The position numbers and the translations under genes were made by a program. This document shows positions 17,807 to 26,716 of a stretch of DNA of 64,000 nucleotides, one piece after another. Each line of letters begins with the position of its first letter. Positions within the stretch are counted from its first letter, which is position 1. The notes beneath the pieces are model-generated. The model saw only the letters and a list, made by a program, of their open reading frames with translations. It was not told where the DNA came from and did not search any database. This stretch comes from CAZUDO01 sp964618895 (GTDB lineage Bacteria > Desulfobacterota > Binatia > DP-6): assembly GCA_964618895.1 (NCBI GenBank), contig CAZUDO010000080.1, positions 62,001 to 126,000 of the forward strand. Direction: 5' to 3'.

Positions 17807-19306
17807 TCACGCCATCCGCAGCTTGCGCAGCGCCACCCAGCACATACGCAGCATGACCACGCCATGGCGCACCCGCTTGGTCATCTTGCTCTCCCCGGCG
17901 AGGCGCTCGATGTAGTGCACCGGCAGCTCGACGATCTTCAGGTTGCTGCGCGCCGCCCCGAACAGCCAGTCGTAGTCCCCCCACCGGTCGACGCCCCCGA
18001 ACTCGTCGCGGACCTCCTGGATGCGGGCGTAGCCGTCGCGCATGACGGCCTTCGTGCCGCACAGCGTGTCGGTGATGCGCTGCTCGAGCAGGAACGTGAA
18101 CACCGCCGCGAACGCCTTGTTGCCGAGCACGTTCCCGGTCCGCATCGCTTGGGGATTCAGCGGATAGACCATGCGGGTCCCGTTGATGAACTCGCCCGCG
18201 TTCTCGGTGAGCGCCTCGAAGAACGCCGGCAGATCCTCCGGCATGACGGTCATGTCCGCGTCGAGGATCATGAACACGTCCCCGGTAGCATGGGCGAGCC
18301 CGGCGCGCACGGCAGCGCCCTTTCCCTCCCCGGGCCCGGGCACGAGTGTGATGCGGCGATCGGGGTGCGCCGCCATCGTCTCGCGCACGCGCGCGGCCGT
18401 GCGGTCCGTACTGCGGTCGTCGACGAACACGATCTCCGTGAACCGCCCCATGTGCGGCACGCGCGCCGGGATCGCGGCCACGTTGTCCTCCTCGTCCTTG
18501 CATGGCACCACCACGCTGCACGAGTACTCGCGGGGCGGCTTGGGCAGCGGTTCGCGCGGGCGGGCCACCACGAAGTGGATGAACCCCGCCCGCTGGAAGA
18601 GCGGGAGTCGGCCGACGACGTCGTTGGCCAATGGCGCCAGCCCGGGAATGTACTTCGGGCAGGGCATCCGTGCCCCCGCCTTGACGACCTCGAAGCCCGC
18701 CAGGTGCAGGAACCCCCGCAGGTCGGGCAGCGAGAGCCAGTTCTGTGTCGGGTTGGCGAGCTTGAGCCCGAGCGCGGCGGCGAGACCGACGAGCGGCTCC
18801 CACAGATGGTTGTAGTACACGATCACGATCCGCGTCTGCGGACGCACGACCGCGCGCAGGCGCTTGAACGCGCCCAACACGTCGGCCAGCTCGCCGACCA
18901 CGTTCACCATGGTGACGAAGTCGAACCCACCGGCGCCGCCACGCACTTCGTGCGCCGGCAGACTCAGCTCCTCGCCGGCCTGGTGATGGAACTCGAGCGT
19001 GGGATACTTCTCCTGGGCGAGCGCCAGCATGGCGGCACTCAGATCGACCCCCACGCCCACCGCGGGACGCAGGCCGGCGAGCGCATGCCCCGTCCCGCAG
19101 CCGATCTCCAACACGCGCCGCCCCGGGGGCACGATGCCCTGCAGCAGCCGCAGGATGGTATCGTAATAGTAGCGACTGCGGACGATCCACCGCTCGCGCG
19201 TGGGGCCGAGCGCATCGTAGAAGGCCTCGACGCGCCCACGCGCGTCGCGCAGCCGCTCGCGATGTGGCGTGAGGGCCGTCGCGCCCGCCGCTCGCGGCGA
19301 GCTCAT
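17807..19306 (-). CDS. Methyltransferase-GT2 fusion protein
   Basis: The 499-residue protein has an N-terminal class I methyltransferase domain (motif I VLEIGCGTGHAL, about 65-76; residues 30-255 overall) joined to a GT2 domain (about 270-490: SCSVVVPCKDEEDNV, FVDDRSTD, ILDADMTVMPED). The GT2 part has the EQRITDTLCGTKA and GDYDWLFGAARS stretches of DPM1-like enzymes. This could be one polypeptide that loads a sugar on a lipid carrier and methylates the product or a related compound. The stop of the epimerase gene overlaps its start codon (ATGA), supporting the ATG at 19306. No membrane helix is obvious. Confidence 0.8.
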   Translation of the reverse strand: MSSPRAAGATALTPHRERLRDARGRVEAFYDALGPTRERWIVRSRYYYDTILRLLQGIVPPGRRVLEIGCGTGHALAGLRPAVGVGVDLSAAMLALAQEKYPTLEFHHQAGEELSLPAHEVRGGAGGFDFVTMVNVVGELADVLGAFKRLRAVVRPQTRIVIVYYNHLWEPLVGLAAALGLKLANPTQNWLSLPDLRGFLHLAGFEVVKAGARMPCPKYIPGLAPLANDVVGRLPLFQRAGFIHFVVARPREPLPKPPREYSCSVVVPCKDEEDNVAAIPARVPHMGRFTEIVFVDDRSTDRTAARVRETMAAHPDRRITLVPGPGEGKGAAVRAGLAHATGDVFMILDADMTVMPEDLPAFFEALTENAGEFINGTRMVYPLNPQAMRTGNVLGNKAFAAVFTFLLEQRITDTLCGTKAVMRDGYARIQEVRDEFGGVDRWGDYDWLFGAARSNLKIVELPVHYIERLAGESKMTKRVRHGVVMLRMCWVALRKLRMA

Positions 19307-20331
19307 GCGCGCACGAGCTCCTCCAGGATCTGGTCGAGCGTCCGCGTCACCGACCACTGCGGATGGTGGCTCCGGAACTTGCGCAGATCGGAGATGTAAC
19401 ACACGTGGTCCCCCTTGCGTGCCTCAGGGTGATACCGCGTCTCGAGCCGCCGCCCCGTCAATGCCTCGACCTTGGCGATGCATTCGAGGACGCTCGCGCT
19501 GTTCGCCCGCCCGCCCCCCAGGTTGTACACCTCGCCCGCGCGCGGCGCCTGCGCAAAGGCCCACACGGCCTGGATGACGTCGCAGCTGTGGATCTGATCC
19601 CGCACCTGCTTCCCCTTGTAGCCATAGATCGTATAGGGCTCGCCGGCCTTCGCCACCTTGACCAGGTAGCTCACGAACCCGTGCAGCTCGACACCGGAAT
19701 GGCTCGGTCCGGTGAGGCAGCCGCCCCGAAAGACGCCGGTCCGCAGGCCGAAGTACCGGCCATACTCCTGCGTCATCACGTCGGCCGCGACCTTGCTCGC
19801 CCCAAACACGGAGTGCAGGCACTGGTCGATCGACATGGTTTCCCGCACACCCTCGCGATCGGCGGGTTCGGCGTACTCGTAGCGCGTCTCGAGCTCGACG
19901 AGGGGGAGCCGGTTGGGCGCGTCGCCGTACACCTTGTTGGTGCTCATCAGGATGAAGACCGCCTCCGGCGCCCACTGGCGTGTGGCCTCGAGCAGCGTAA
20001 CGGTGCCAACCGCGTTCACGTCGAAGTCGTCCAGTGGTCGCTCTGCCGCCAGGTCGTGACTGGGCTGCGCGGCGCAGTGCACGACCACATCGGGCCGGAC
20101 CTCGCGCCAGAGAGAAACCATCGCCGGGCGATCGCGGATGTCGGCATCGACATGTCGAAAACGCGTGGTCGCGCACAACGTCTCCAACATCCACCGGGTG
20201 TCCCCCAGGGGACCGAAGAAGTCGCGGCGCATGTTGTTGTCGACGCCGACCACGGCATGGCCCTGCGCATCGAACCAGCGCACCGCCTCGGCACCGATCA
20301 AGCCGCTACTACCGGTCACGAGCACCTTCAC
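19303..20331 (-). CDS. NAD-dependent epimerase of the CDP-paratose/tyvelose 2-epimerase type
   Basis: The 342-residue extended SDR begins with VLVTGSSGLIGAEAV (Rossmann GxxGxxG, residues 3-17). MSTNKVYGDAP and FGASKVAADVMTQEYG place Phe where most SDRs have the catalytic Tyr of YxxxK, as I recall for this subgroup. GGCLTGPSHSGVELHGF and GYKGKQVRDQIHS are typical of CDP-tyvelose epimerase-like proteins. The start is GTG at 20331, with a GGAGG Shine-Dalgarno sequence 8 bases upstream (20340-20344). It is the first gene of the five-gene reverse operon and probably supplies a rare hexose for the same glycan. The exact nucleotide sugar cannot be told from the sequence. Confidence 0.75.
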   Translation of the reverse strand: MKVLVTGSSGLIGAEAVRWFDAQGHAVVGVDNNMRRDFFGPLGDTRWMLETLCATTRFRHVDADIRDRPAMVSLWREVRPDVVVHCAAQPSHDLAAERPLDDFDVNAVGTVTLLEATRQWAPEAVFILMSTNKVYGDAPNRLPLVELETRYEYAEPADREGVRETMSIDQCLHSVFGASKVAADVMTQEYGRYFGLRTGVFRGGCLTGPSHSGVELHGFVSYLVKVAKAGEPYTIYGYKGKQVRDQIHSCDVIQAVWAFAQAPRAGEVYNLGGGRANSASVLECIAKVEALTGRRLETRYHPEARKGDHVCYISDLRKFRSHHPQWSVTRTLDQILEELVRA

Positions 20332-20462
20332 ACCGGGGTCCTCCGGGCGGCCCTCCGCCGCCGACGCTGCCCTTGCTACCACCGCCCGCTTCGGCGTCGC
20401 AACGACCGGCCCGTGGCGCAGGCGCTGCCGCATCTACCCTGCGCCGGGGACTACACCGACGG

Positions 20463-20491
20463 TTGTCCGGCCCCGATCAGACAGGTATCAG
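20463..20491 (+). promoter_or_regulatory. Putative promoter of GT-C-like gene 3
   Basis: TTGTCC (20463-20468) and TATCAG (20486-20491) are 17 bases apart. The GTG start at 20498 follows the -10 element by only 6 bases, so the transcript should start at or next to the start codon. Confidence 0.4.
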
Positions 20492-20497
20492 CACGCG

Positions 20498-22009
20498 GTG
20501 CCACCCACGCCGCCCTCCCGTCGCGCGCCCACCCGTGGGCTCCTCATCGTGCCGCCGCTCGTCCTCGCAGCCGGCGTGTTCCATCCCATCATCCGGAATT
20601 TCTTCTACGCCGACGACTTCCTTCACCTCTACCAGTTCGCCAACGGCGACCCGGTGCGCTTCCTCCTCTTTCCACACGGGGGCCACCTCTGCCTGGTCCG
20701 CAACGCGCTCTTTTTCGTCACCGCGTCGGTATTCGGCGCTGAGCCGGCGGGCTACCTCTGGACGGCGCTGCTCACGCACCTCGTCAACGTGGCGCTCCTC
20801 TTCCTCGTCCTGCGCGCGTGTTCGGGCAGCCCGCACCTCGCCTGCCTCGGCGCCTCGTTGTGGGGCATTTCTCCGCTGCACGAAGAGCCGCTCGGGTGGT
20901 ACTCGGTGTACGGCCACGTCGTCGCCACGACCTTGGTGCTGAGCGTTCTCCTCGATGCGAGCCGACACATCGGCCGAGGGGCGCCGCTCACGCCGCGACG
21001 CGCGTGGCTGTGGGTCGGCCTGATGACGACGGCGAGCAACTCCTTCGGCACGGCCATTGGGGTGGCCTGCGTCTTTCCACTCGTCATCTGGTTGATGGGC
21101 GTTCCCGGCGCCGCGACCCGCAGCATGCACCTGCGGCTGTGGACGCTCCCGATCGTGGTCCTCGGGCTCTACGCGGCGACTCTGGCCGCCTACGCCGCCC
21201 TCTACGGTCGCCCCGACACCGCCCTGTCTCCTCGCATCGCCGTGGCCGGTGGAGGGTGGCCGATCGTCGCCATGCTGGGACACCTGTTCGGCGCGGGGAT
21301 CACGGGCTTGTTCGTGCCCGCCGGCCTCACCCGGCGCATCTACCCTGGTCCACTCGCTCTCGGGCTGATCGGCCTGGTCCTCGCTACCGTGCTCTGGGCC
21401 TGGCGGCGCGTCCCCGCCGCCGACCGTCGGCGGATGCTGGCGTTCCTGCTCGTGGCGGGAGGCGGCTACGCGATGGTCGCGCTCGGCCGTGCCGCCTTCT
21501 ACCTGATCAACCAGCAGCCCCTGGCATGGGCCGCGACCGCCTTCCGGTACCACTACCTCCCGTCCGTCGGGATGATCCTGTTCCTGGGCACCGTGGTGGG
21601 TCGGTCTTCCGAGCTCCCGCTCATGCGCGGCCACGTGAACGACGCGCTCACGGCCGCGGCCCTTGCCGGCCTCGTCGTCCTCTTCGTCGTGCGCGGCCGC
21701 CCGGTCGATCACCACCCTACGGCCCGCGCGGAGATCACTGCCTTTCGGGCCGCGATCCATGCCCGCGCGAGCATGGTGCCGGTCGGCGAGACGGCGTACC
21801 TGGAGAACCGTCCGTTTCCGCTCGTGCTTCCCCTCACGCCGGCGGCCGAGTTTCCGGGATGGGCCGCCCTCTTCGTCATCTTTTTTCCGACCAACACGGT
21901 CGACGGGCGACCGGTTCGCTTCCTCGCACAAGACGAGGCCACGCTGGCCGCCACCCGCGCGGGCGGACGCATCGCCGAGGTGCTCGTTCCGCGCCCGGCC
22001 GCGCCCTGA
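20498..22009 (+). CDS. GT-C-like multipass membrane protein, paralogue 3 of 4
   Basis: The 503-residue protein has about ten hydrophobic helices and the family marks: Asp39-Asp40 in NFFYADDFLHLY after the first helix, LWGISPLHEEPLGWY, RYHYLPS, and the C-terminal FPGWAALFVIFFPTN and RPVRFLAQDE. It is very close to the paralogue at 1006. GTG 20498 is the only start near the first helix. The gene stands alone, diverging from the epimerase operon and converging on the GT2-CapK gene. A periplasmic sugar transfer from a polyprenyl carrier is the likely role, inferred from the GT-C-like layout. Confidence 0.75.
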   Translation: MPPTPPSRRAPTRGLLIVPPLVLAAGVFHPIIRNFFYADDFLHLYQFANGDPVRFLLFPHGGHLCLVRNALFFVTASVFGAEPAGYLWTALLTHLVNVALLFLVLRACSGSPHLACLGASLWGISPLHEEPLGWYSVYGHVVATTLVLSVLLDASRHIGRGAPLTPRRAWLWVGLMTTASNSFGTAIGVACVFPLVIWLMGVPGAATRSMHLRLWTLPIVVLGLYAATLAAYAALYGRPDTALSPRIAVAGGGWPIVAMLGHLFGAGITGLFVPAGLTRRIYPGPLALGLIGLVLATVLWAWRRVPAADRRRMLAFLLVAGGGYAMVALGRAAFYLINQQPLAWAATAFRYHYLPSVGMILFLGTVVGRSSELPLMRGHVNDALTAAALAGLVVLFVVRGRPVDHHPTARAEITAFRAAIHARASMVPVGETAYLENRPFPLVLPLTPAAEFPGWAALFVIFFPTNTVDGRPVRFLAQDEATLAATRAGGRIAEVLVPRPAAP

Positions 22010-22038
22010 GACACGTGCCCTCGCGCGCTTCGCCGTCC

Positions 22039-24282
22039 CTACGGCGCCGCCTCACGCGCCGCTTCCGCCTCCCAGGCCTCCGCCGCCGTGCTCGAGAACA
22101 GCGGGATGTCGATCTTGCAGATGCAGCTCTGCGCTTTGCCGGTCCGGCCGAGTTCCAGACGATCGACGAACTCGAAGCGGATGGTCATGTCCTGCCCGAG
22201 GACCTCCGCGAGAGTCCGACGGATCTCGTCCTCCGTGTGCTGCGAGAAGCGGGACTTGCGGATGATGCGCACGTCGAGCCGGTCGCGCGCCTCCTGCACC
22301 ACCTGGTAGCGCGCGACCGCGTACTCGTAGTCCTTGAAGAAGTGCGCGAAGTACGCCGCCGGCAGGTAACGCCCGTTGGTCCCGAGCACGACCGACTGCA
22401 GGCGGCCGATCACCCGCTCGAGGAGCGGTAAGCCGCGTCCGCAGCTACACGTCCGATGGGTCGCCACCGCCAGGTCGCCCAGCTGGTACCGGATCAGGGG
22501 CACGCAGCGGTTGTTCAGGTCCGTGACCAGTACGGCCCCGACCTCGCCCTCCGCCGCCGGCCGGCCGTCGCGCACCACCTCGACGATGTAGCTCTCGGCG
22601 TTCACGTGGTAGCCGCGGTGGGCCTCACACTGGTGTGCCATGCCGCTGAACTCCCGCGCCCCGTACTTGTCGAACACCTTGCAGCCGAACTGGGCCTCGA
22701 TGAGGGCGCGTGTCTCCGGCGGCAGGGTCTGCGCCGACGAGATGATCGCGCCGGCCTGCAGCCCGTCGAGCGGCTCGCGGGCGAGGAAGTTCGCCACCAC
22801 GTTGAACGCCTCCGCGTAGCCGTCGAGCAACGCGGGCCGGTGGCGGCGGACGTACTCCAGGTAGCGGCGGATCATGGCGTCGTCGAGCGCGAAGACCGAG
22901 AAGAACTTCCGTCCCGACAGGAACGCATCCAGGCGCTCCTTGGCCACCTGCCAGGTCTTCATCCCGATGGTCGCGTGCCAGAGCCGCACCTGGCGGTCGG
23001 GGAAGCGGTAGCCCGTCCATTCGACGTTGCGCACCGTGTTGGCCCAGCGCATGTCGAGTTGGAACCGATCGCAGAACAGCGCCAGCGGCTCCCCGGTGGA
23101 TCCACTGGTGACGATGCGCTGGATCTTGCGCTTGTCGTGGTTGTCCGACAGCAGGTCGAAGTACAGGTTCTCGCGCAGCGCCGGCTTGGTGAGTACCGGC
23201 AGGTGGCGCAGGTCGTCGAGCGAGCGCACGTCCTGGGGACGCACGCCTGCCTGGTCGAACAGCTCGCGATAGTAGCCGACGTGGTCGTAGGCATGCTGCA
23301 GCAGCCGCTGCAGGCGCCGGACCTGCATCCGTTCGATCTCGCCCCGGGGCAGCCACTGCGTCTGGCGCAGCTCGTCCAGGTACTGTGGCGCGTTGCGCGA
23401 GATCATCCAGTGGTGCACCGGCATGAGCGCGTCGTAGATGCGGGCGTAGGTGCGGCGCCAGCCGCGCACGACGGGCACGGCCGGCGGACGCCCCACCAGC
23501 GCGAGCGCCAGGCTCTGGTCCTTCGGCTCGCGCATCCGGAATTCGGCCCACGCCCGCGCGATGTCGACCAGGCTCTTCAGCACCACCTGCAGGGGCACGC
23601 GGCTGATGAAGGAGCGCCCTGCCCGGCGCGGCTCGAAGAGCGTCTCCACCTGCCGGATCGAGAAGCCCTTGGCCTTGGCGACCACGGTAACGAACGTCTG
23701 GAAGTAGATGTAGCGCGGGGCGTGCGCCAGGATCTCCTCGAATACCTCGCGTTTGTAGACGACGAACCCGGACTTGACGTCGTTGTGCTGCGGCATGTTG
23801 AAGACGAAGCGCAGGAGGTAGTCGAGGCCCCGGCTCAGGATGTAGCGGATGTCGTACTGCTGGCGCTCGAGCGGGCTACGCCACCCCTGCACGAGGTCCG
23901 CCCGGCTGATGCAGATCTCGCGGTACAGGCGGGCGATGTCCTCGGGCAGGTTCTGCAAGTCGGCGTCGATGGTGAGCACGTAGCGACCACGCGCACGCTC
24001 GACGCCACTCTTCCAGGCCGCGGGAATCCCGCGGTTCTCGGCATGGTGCACGCCCACGACGCGCGGGTCCCGAGCCGCGAGCGCGTCGATCTCGCGCCCG
24101 GTGCCGTCGCGGCTCCCGTCGTTCACCAGCACGATCTCGCCGGCGATCCCGCGCCGATCGAGGACGCGCTCCGTCCGTTCGACGAGTTCCGGGAGATGCC
24201 CCTCCTCATTGAAGCAGGGCACGATGACGGACAGGTCGATGGTCACAGCCGCGGCCGGCGTCGAACGCACGGGGCGATCCAC
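22039..24282 (-). CDS. GT2 / CapK (PaaK-like adenylate-forming) fusion protein
   Basis: The 747-residue protein joins two domains. Residues 13-240 are a DPM1-like GT2 (LSVIVPCFNEEGHL, VNDGSRDGTG, TIDADLQNLPED, PQHNDVKSGFVVYKRE). Residues 290-747 are a CapK/phenylacetate-CoA-ligase-like domain with the ATP-binding TSGSTGEPLALF, the YGAREFSGMAHQCE region, and a cysteine pair in THRTCSCGRG. CapK-like proteins occur in capsule clusters and probably activate carboxylic acids. The fusion suggests coupled sugar-lipid formation and acyl or amino-acyl decoration, which is inference. GTG 24282 is chosen because a complete promoter ends 8 bases before it; GTG 24246 and 24333 are alternatives. Confidence 0.8.
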   Translation of the reverse strand: MDRPVRSTPAAAVTIDLSVIVPCFNEEGHLPELVERTERVLDRRGIAGEIVLVNDGSRDGTGREIDALAARDPRVVGVHHAENRGIPAAWKSGVERARGRYVLTIDADLQNLPEDIARLYREICISRADLVQGWRSPLERQQYDIRYILSRGLDYLLRFVFNMPQHNDVKSGFVVYKREVFEEILAHAPRYIYFQTFVTVVAKAKGFSIRQVETLFEPRRAGRSFISRVPLQVVLKSLVDIARAWAEFRMREPKDQSLALALVGRPPAVPVVRGWRRTYARIYDALMPVHHWMISRNAPQYLDELRQTQWLPRGEIERMQVRRLQRLLQHAYDHVGYYRELFDQAGVRPQDVRSLDDLRHLPVLTKPALRENLYFDLLSDNHDKRKIQRIVTSGSTGEPLALFCDRFQLDMRWANTVRNVEWTGYRFPDRQVRLWHATIGMKTWQVAKERLDAFLSGRKFFSVFALDDAMIRRYLEYVRRHRPALLDGYAEAFNVVANFLAREPLDGLQAGAIISSAQTLPPETRALIEAQFGCKVFDKYGAREFSGMAHQCEAHRGYHVNAESYIVEVVRDGRPAAEGEVGAVLVTDLNNRCVPLIRYQLGDLAVATHRTCSCGRGLPLLERVIGRLQSVVLGTNGRYLPAAYFAHFFKDYEYAVARYQVVQEARDRLDVRIIRKSRFSQHTEDEIRRTLAEVLGQDMTIRFEFVDRLELGRTGKAQSCICKIDIPLFSSTAAEAWEAEAAREAAP

Positions 24283-24290
24283 GGGCGCTC

Positions 24291-24319
24291 GTCTAACAAG
24301 TCCGCCCCCCCGAGCACAA
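24291..24319 (-). promoter_or_regulatory. Promoter TTGTGC-17-TTAGAC before the GT2-CapK gene
   Basis: On the reverse strand TTGTGC (24314-24319) and TTAGAC (24291-24296) have a 17-base spacer. The GTG at 24282 begins 8 bases after the -10 element. Both hexamers, the spacer length and the distance to GTGGA are identical to the promoter at 24979-25007. Confidence 0.5.
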
Positions 24320-24343
24320 CCAGCAGGAAACACACCACCGGCG

Positions 24344-24970
24344 TCACGTCCGCGGCTCGCAGACGAACAGCACCTGCACGAGGGTGCGGGGGGCGTTCCG
24401 GAAGTGCCGCACGGCGGTCACCCGGAAGTGCGGTTCGAGCAATCGTCGTTGGGCCACGGCGGGACGGACGTGTTCGCCCCGGTCGTGGGAGAGGAAGAAG
24501 CGCTGCAGCCAGCCCGAGGCGTCCGGGTCGGCGTCGACCACCACCAGGCGCCGGCGCACGAGCCGGGCGAGTTGCCCGAAGATCGCCGTGGCGGCATCGT
24601 CCGGGAGGTGATGCAGGCAGTTCACCATGATGGCGCCGTCGAAGCGCTCCGACGCCTCGAGCGCGGCCAGGTCGAGCACGGCGAACCTGCGCCGCGAGGA
24701 GCCCCAGCGCCAGCGCGCGAACGCCACGTAGCTCGGGCTCAGGTCGATGCCGAGATACTCCCCGCGGGTCACCCGGCAGAAGCCGCCCGTGCCGCAGCCG
24801 AGATCAAGCACCCGTTCGGAGGCGTCGGCGGCGAGCGCCGCCTCCACTTCGCGCCGCGCCTGGGGCCCGTTGGCGAGCGCGCGCCCGTAGTGGAACACCG
24901 CCGCGCCGAGCAGGCCCCACCACGACGTTTCCCCGCGCCCCGCATCGCGGGAACTCGCTCCGCCGTCCAC
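24344..24970 (-). CDS. SAM-dependent methyltransferase
   Basis: The 208-residue protein has motif I VLDLGCGTGGFC (about 54-65), then GIDLSPSY, and the strand IMVNCLHHLPDD typical of Methyltransf_11/25 enzymes. A hydrophobic N-terminal stretch, WWGLLGAAVFHYG, may be a helix packing on the core. GTG 24970 lies 8 bases downstream of a good promoter, which sets the start. The GT2-CapK gene follows on the same strand after 61 bases that contain a second promoter. The substrate is unknown. Confidence 0.75.
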   Translation of the reverse strand: MDGGASSRDAGRGETSWWGLLGAAVFHYGRALANGPQARREVEAALAADASERVLDLGCGTGGFCRVTRGEYLGIDLSPSYVAFARWRWGSSRRRFAVLDLAALEASERFDGAIMVNCLHHLPDDAATAIFGQLARLVRRRLVVVDADPDASGWLQRFFLSHDRGEHVRPAVAQRRLLEPHFRVTAVRHFRNAPRTLVQVLFVCEPRT

Positions 24971-24978
24971 GCGCGCAG

Positions 24979-25007
24979 GTCTAACAATGCTGTGCCCCGT
25001 CGCACAA
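24979..25007 (-). promoter_or_regulatory. Promoter TTGTGC-17-TTAGAC before the methyltransferase gene
   Basis: On the reverse strand TTGTGC (25002-25007), a 17-base spacer, TTAGAC (24979-24984), then 8 bases to GTG at 24970. This implies transcription starting at the start codon. Confidence 0.5.
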
Positions 25008-25052
25008 CGCCGGCGCCTGCCGTCGAGACACGCCTCCGGCACCGTGCGCCCT

Positions 25053-25081
25053 TTGCATCATCCCGGGGTCCGTGCTTGTAC
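25053..25081 (+). promoter_or_regulatory. Promoter TTGCAT-17-TTGTAC of the GT39-like gene
   Basis: TTGCAT (25053-25058) and TTGTAC (25076-25081) are 17 bases apart, and ATG 25090 starts 8 bases after the -10 element. It diverges from the promoter at 24979-25007, with 45 bases between the two -35 boxes. Confidence 0.45.
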
Positions 25082-25089
25082 CGCGCCCT

Positions 25090-26664
25090 ATGTCGGCCCC
25101 CGCTCCCACGGCCCGGTTCGCGCCTGCCGCCGTCCGCGACGCCGCCTGGGGTGTCGTATTGGGTGCCGTCGCCGTCGTGTACCTGGCCTACCTGCCGCGC
25201 AACCTGAGCGACAGCGACGAGGGGCTCTTCCTGTACGAAGCCAAGCGGCTGCTCGCCGGCGACGTGTTCTACCGCGACATCTTCGACATCGTCACCCCCG
25301 GCGCCCACTATCTGATGGCGCTGCTGTTCGGGCTGTTCGGGACGGACATGGCGACGGCCCGCCTCAGCACGGCCGTCCTCCACGGCCTGATCGTCGCGGT
25401 CACCTACCTGATCGCGCGCCGCCTCGGCGTCGGCCGCGCGCTCGCCGCACTGGCCGGCGCCGCCCACCTCGCGCTCTGCCAGTCCGCGTGGGCGTACGCG
25501 AGCCCCCACTGGCTGAGCACGTGGCTCACCATGGCGGCGCTGTACCTGCTCGTCGTCCGCCCGCGCAGCACCTTCCTGCTCGGCCTCGTCTGCGGAGTGA
25601 TGGTCATGGTCCAGCAGCACCACGGCGCGGTCATGACGGCGGGCGCGGGGACGCTCCTGCTCTGCGAACAGGTGGTCCTGCGCCGGAGCGGGCGTCCACC
25701 CGGCCTTCGGTCGCTCCGCCAGCGCCTGACGGATTTCGTGCTCGGGGTCGCCGCCGTGACGGTACCCTGCTTCCTCGCCCTGGCCGCAGCTGCCGGCCCC
25801 GGCGTGCTCCTCGAGTCGCTGGTGCTCCAGCCGCTGCGCGACTACGGCGCCTACCACGACACGTTCACGGGGTTCCGGTGGGGGTTCTTTCCACCCACCA
25901 ACAAGGAGAACGCCGTCCTCACCATCCCGGTCGTCCTCAGATGGCTCCCCGTGGCCCTCCTCCTCGACCTCGCCCGCGCCGCATCGGCGTGGCACGATCG
26001 CGACGCCGGGCGCCTGTGGCCGCGCGTGCTGCTGCTGGTCCTCGCGCTGTTCTCGATGCTGTCGATCCTGAACTACCCCGACTTCATCCACGTCGCCTTC
26101 ATCGCGGCGATCTTCTTCGTGGCGATCGCCGATCACGTGGCCTGGGCGCTACGTCACCTCCCGGGGCCGCCGGCGGGCAGGCGCCTGGCCGGCGGGATGC
26201 TGACGGTCAGCCTCGCCAGCGCCGTCGTCGCCCAGCTGGGGCACCATCAGCGGGTGGCACGCGCGCTGTTTCCCGTCTCCCACCAGACCGCGTTCGGGCG
26301 GGTCGACTATCGCCGTCCTGCCAACGCCGAAGTGGTCGATTTGATCCGCACCCTCCTCGACCCCGTGCCCGGACGCGAGTTCTTCTGCTACCCGGTCTAC
26401 CCGGCGTTGTACCTGACCGTCGGCGGCTGGAACCCGACCCCGTATCAGCTGCTCATGCCGCTCTACAGCCCCGCCTGGCAGCTCGAGCGGACGATCGCCA
26501 TCCTGAAGGCGCGCCGGCCGCCGGTGGTGGCCCTGGTTCCGTTCGGCATCACGCCCCACGATCCGGTCCTGGACTACATCACGGCGGAATACGAGGTCGT
26601 GAACGACGGCATCGCGGCCCAGCTGTTCGTCATGAAACGGGTCGAGGACCCACCGCCCGCCTGA
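25090..26664 (+). CDS. PMT/GT39-like membrane glycosyltransferase
   Basis: The 524-residue protein has a first helix near 20-37, then LSDSDEGLFLYEAKRL, which carries the acidic Asp-Glu pair of the first periplasmic loop of PMT_2-type enzymes, and VFYRDIFDIVTPG. At least nine more hydrophobic segments lead to a C-terminal soluble domain (about residues 390-524). It should move a sugar from a polyprenyl-phosphate donor to an acceptor outside the membrane. It is related by layout to the protein at 5561-7297 and is distinct from the four-member GT-C-like family. The sulfatase-like gene follows after 52 bases. Confidence 0.75.
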   Translation: MSAPAPTARFAPAAVRDAAWGVVLGAVAVVYLAYLPRNLSDSDEGLFLYEAKRLLAGDVFYRDIFDIVTPGAHYLMALLFGLFGTDMATARLSTAVLHGLIVAVTYLIARRLGVGRALAALAGAAHLALCQSAWAYASPHWLSTWLTMAALYLLVVRPRSTFLLGLVCGVMVMVQQHHGAVMTAGAGTLLLCEQVVLRRSGRPPGLRSLRQRLTDFVLGVAAVTVPCFLALAAAAGPGVLLESLVLQPLRDYGAYHDTFTGFRWGFFPPTNKENAVLTIPVVLRWLPVALLLDLARAASAWHDRDAGRLWPRVLLLVLALFSMLSILNYPDFIHVAFIAAIFFVAIADHVAWALRHLPGPPAGRRLAGGMLTVSLASAVVAQLGHHQRVARALFPVSHQTAFGRVDYRRPANAEVVDLIRTLLDPVPGREFFCYPVYPALYLTVGGWNPTPYQLLMPLYSPAWQLERTIAILKARRPPVVALVPFGITPHDPVLDYITAEYEVVNDGIAAQLFVMKRVEDPPPA

Positions 26665-26677
26665 GGGGCACCCGAGT

Positions 26678-26706
26678 TTGTGCGTCACAGATGAGCACGC
26701 TATGAC
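26678..26706 (+). promoter_or_regulatory. Promoter TTGTGC-17-TATGAC of the sulfatase-like gene
   Basis: TTGTGC (26678-26683) is the same -35 box as at 24314 and 25002. TATGAC (26701-26706) follows after 17 bases. It overlaps a nearby ATG at 26702, so the functional start is more likely the in-frame ATG at 26717, 10 bases downstream. Confidence 0.45.
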
Positions 26707-26716
26707 GCGCCGGCAG

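Noticed and set aside
15115..19399. Long forward frames opposite the YfhO, methyltransferase, FkbM and fusion genes
   Set aside because: They are Arg/His/Gln/Glu-rich shadows typical of high-GC DNA, show no domain, and lie wholly opposite genes with strong motifs.
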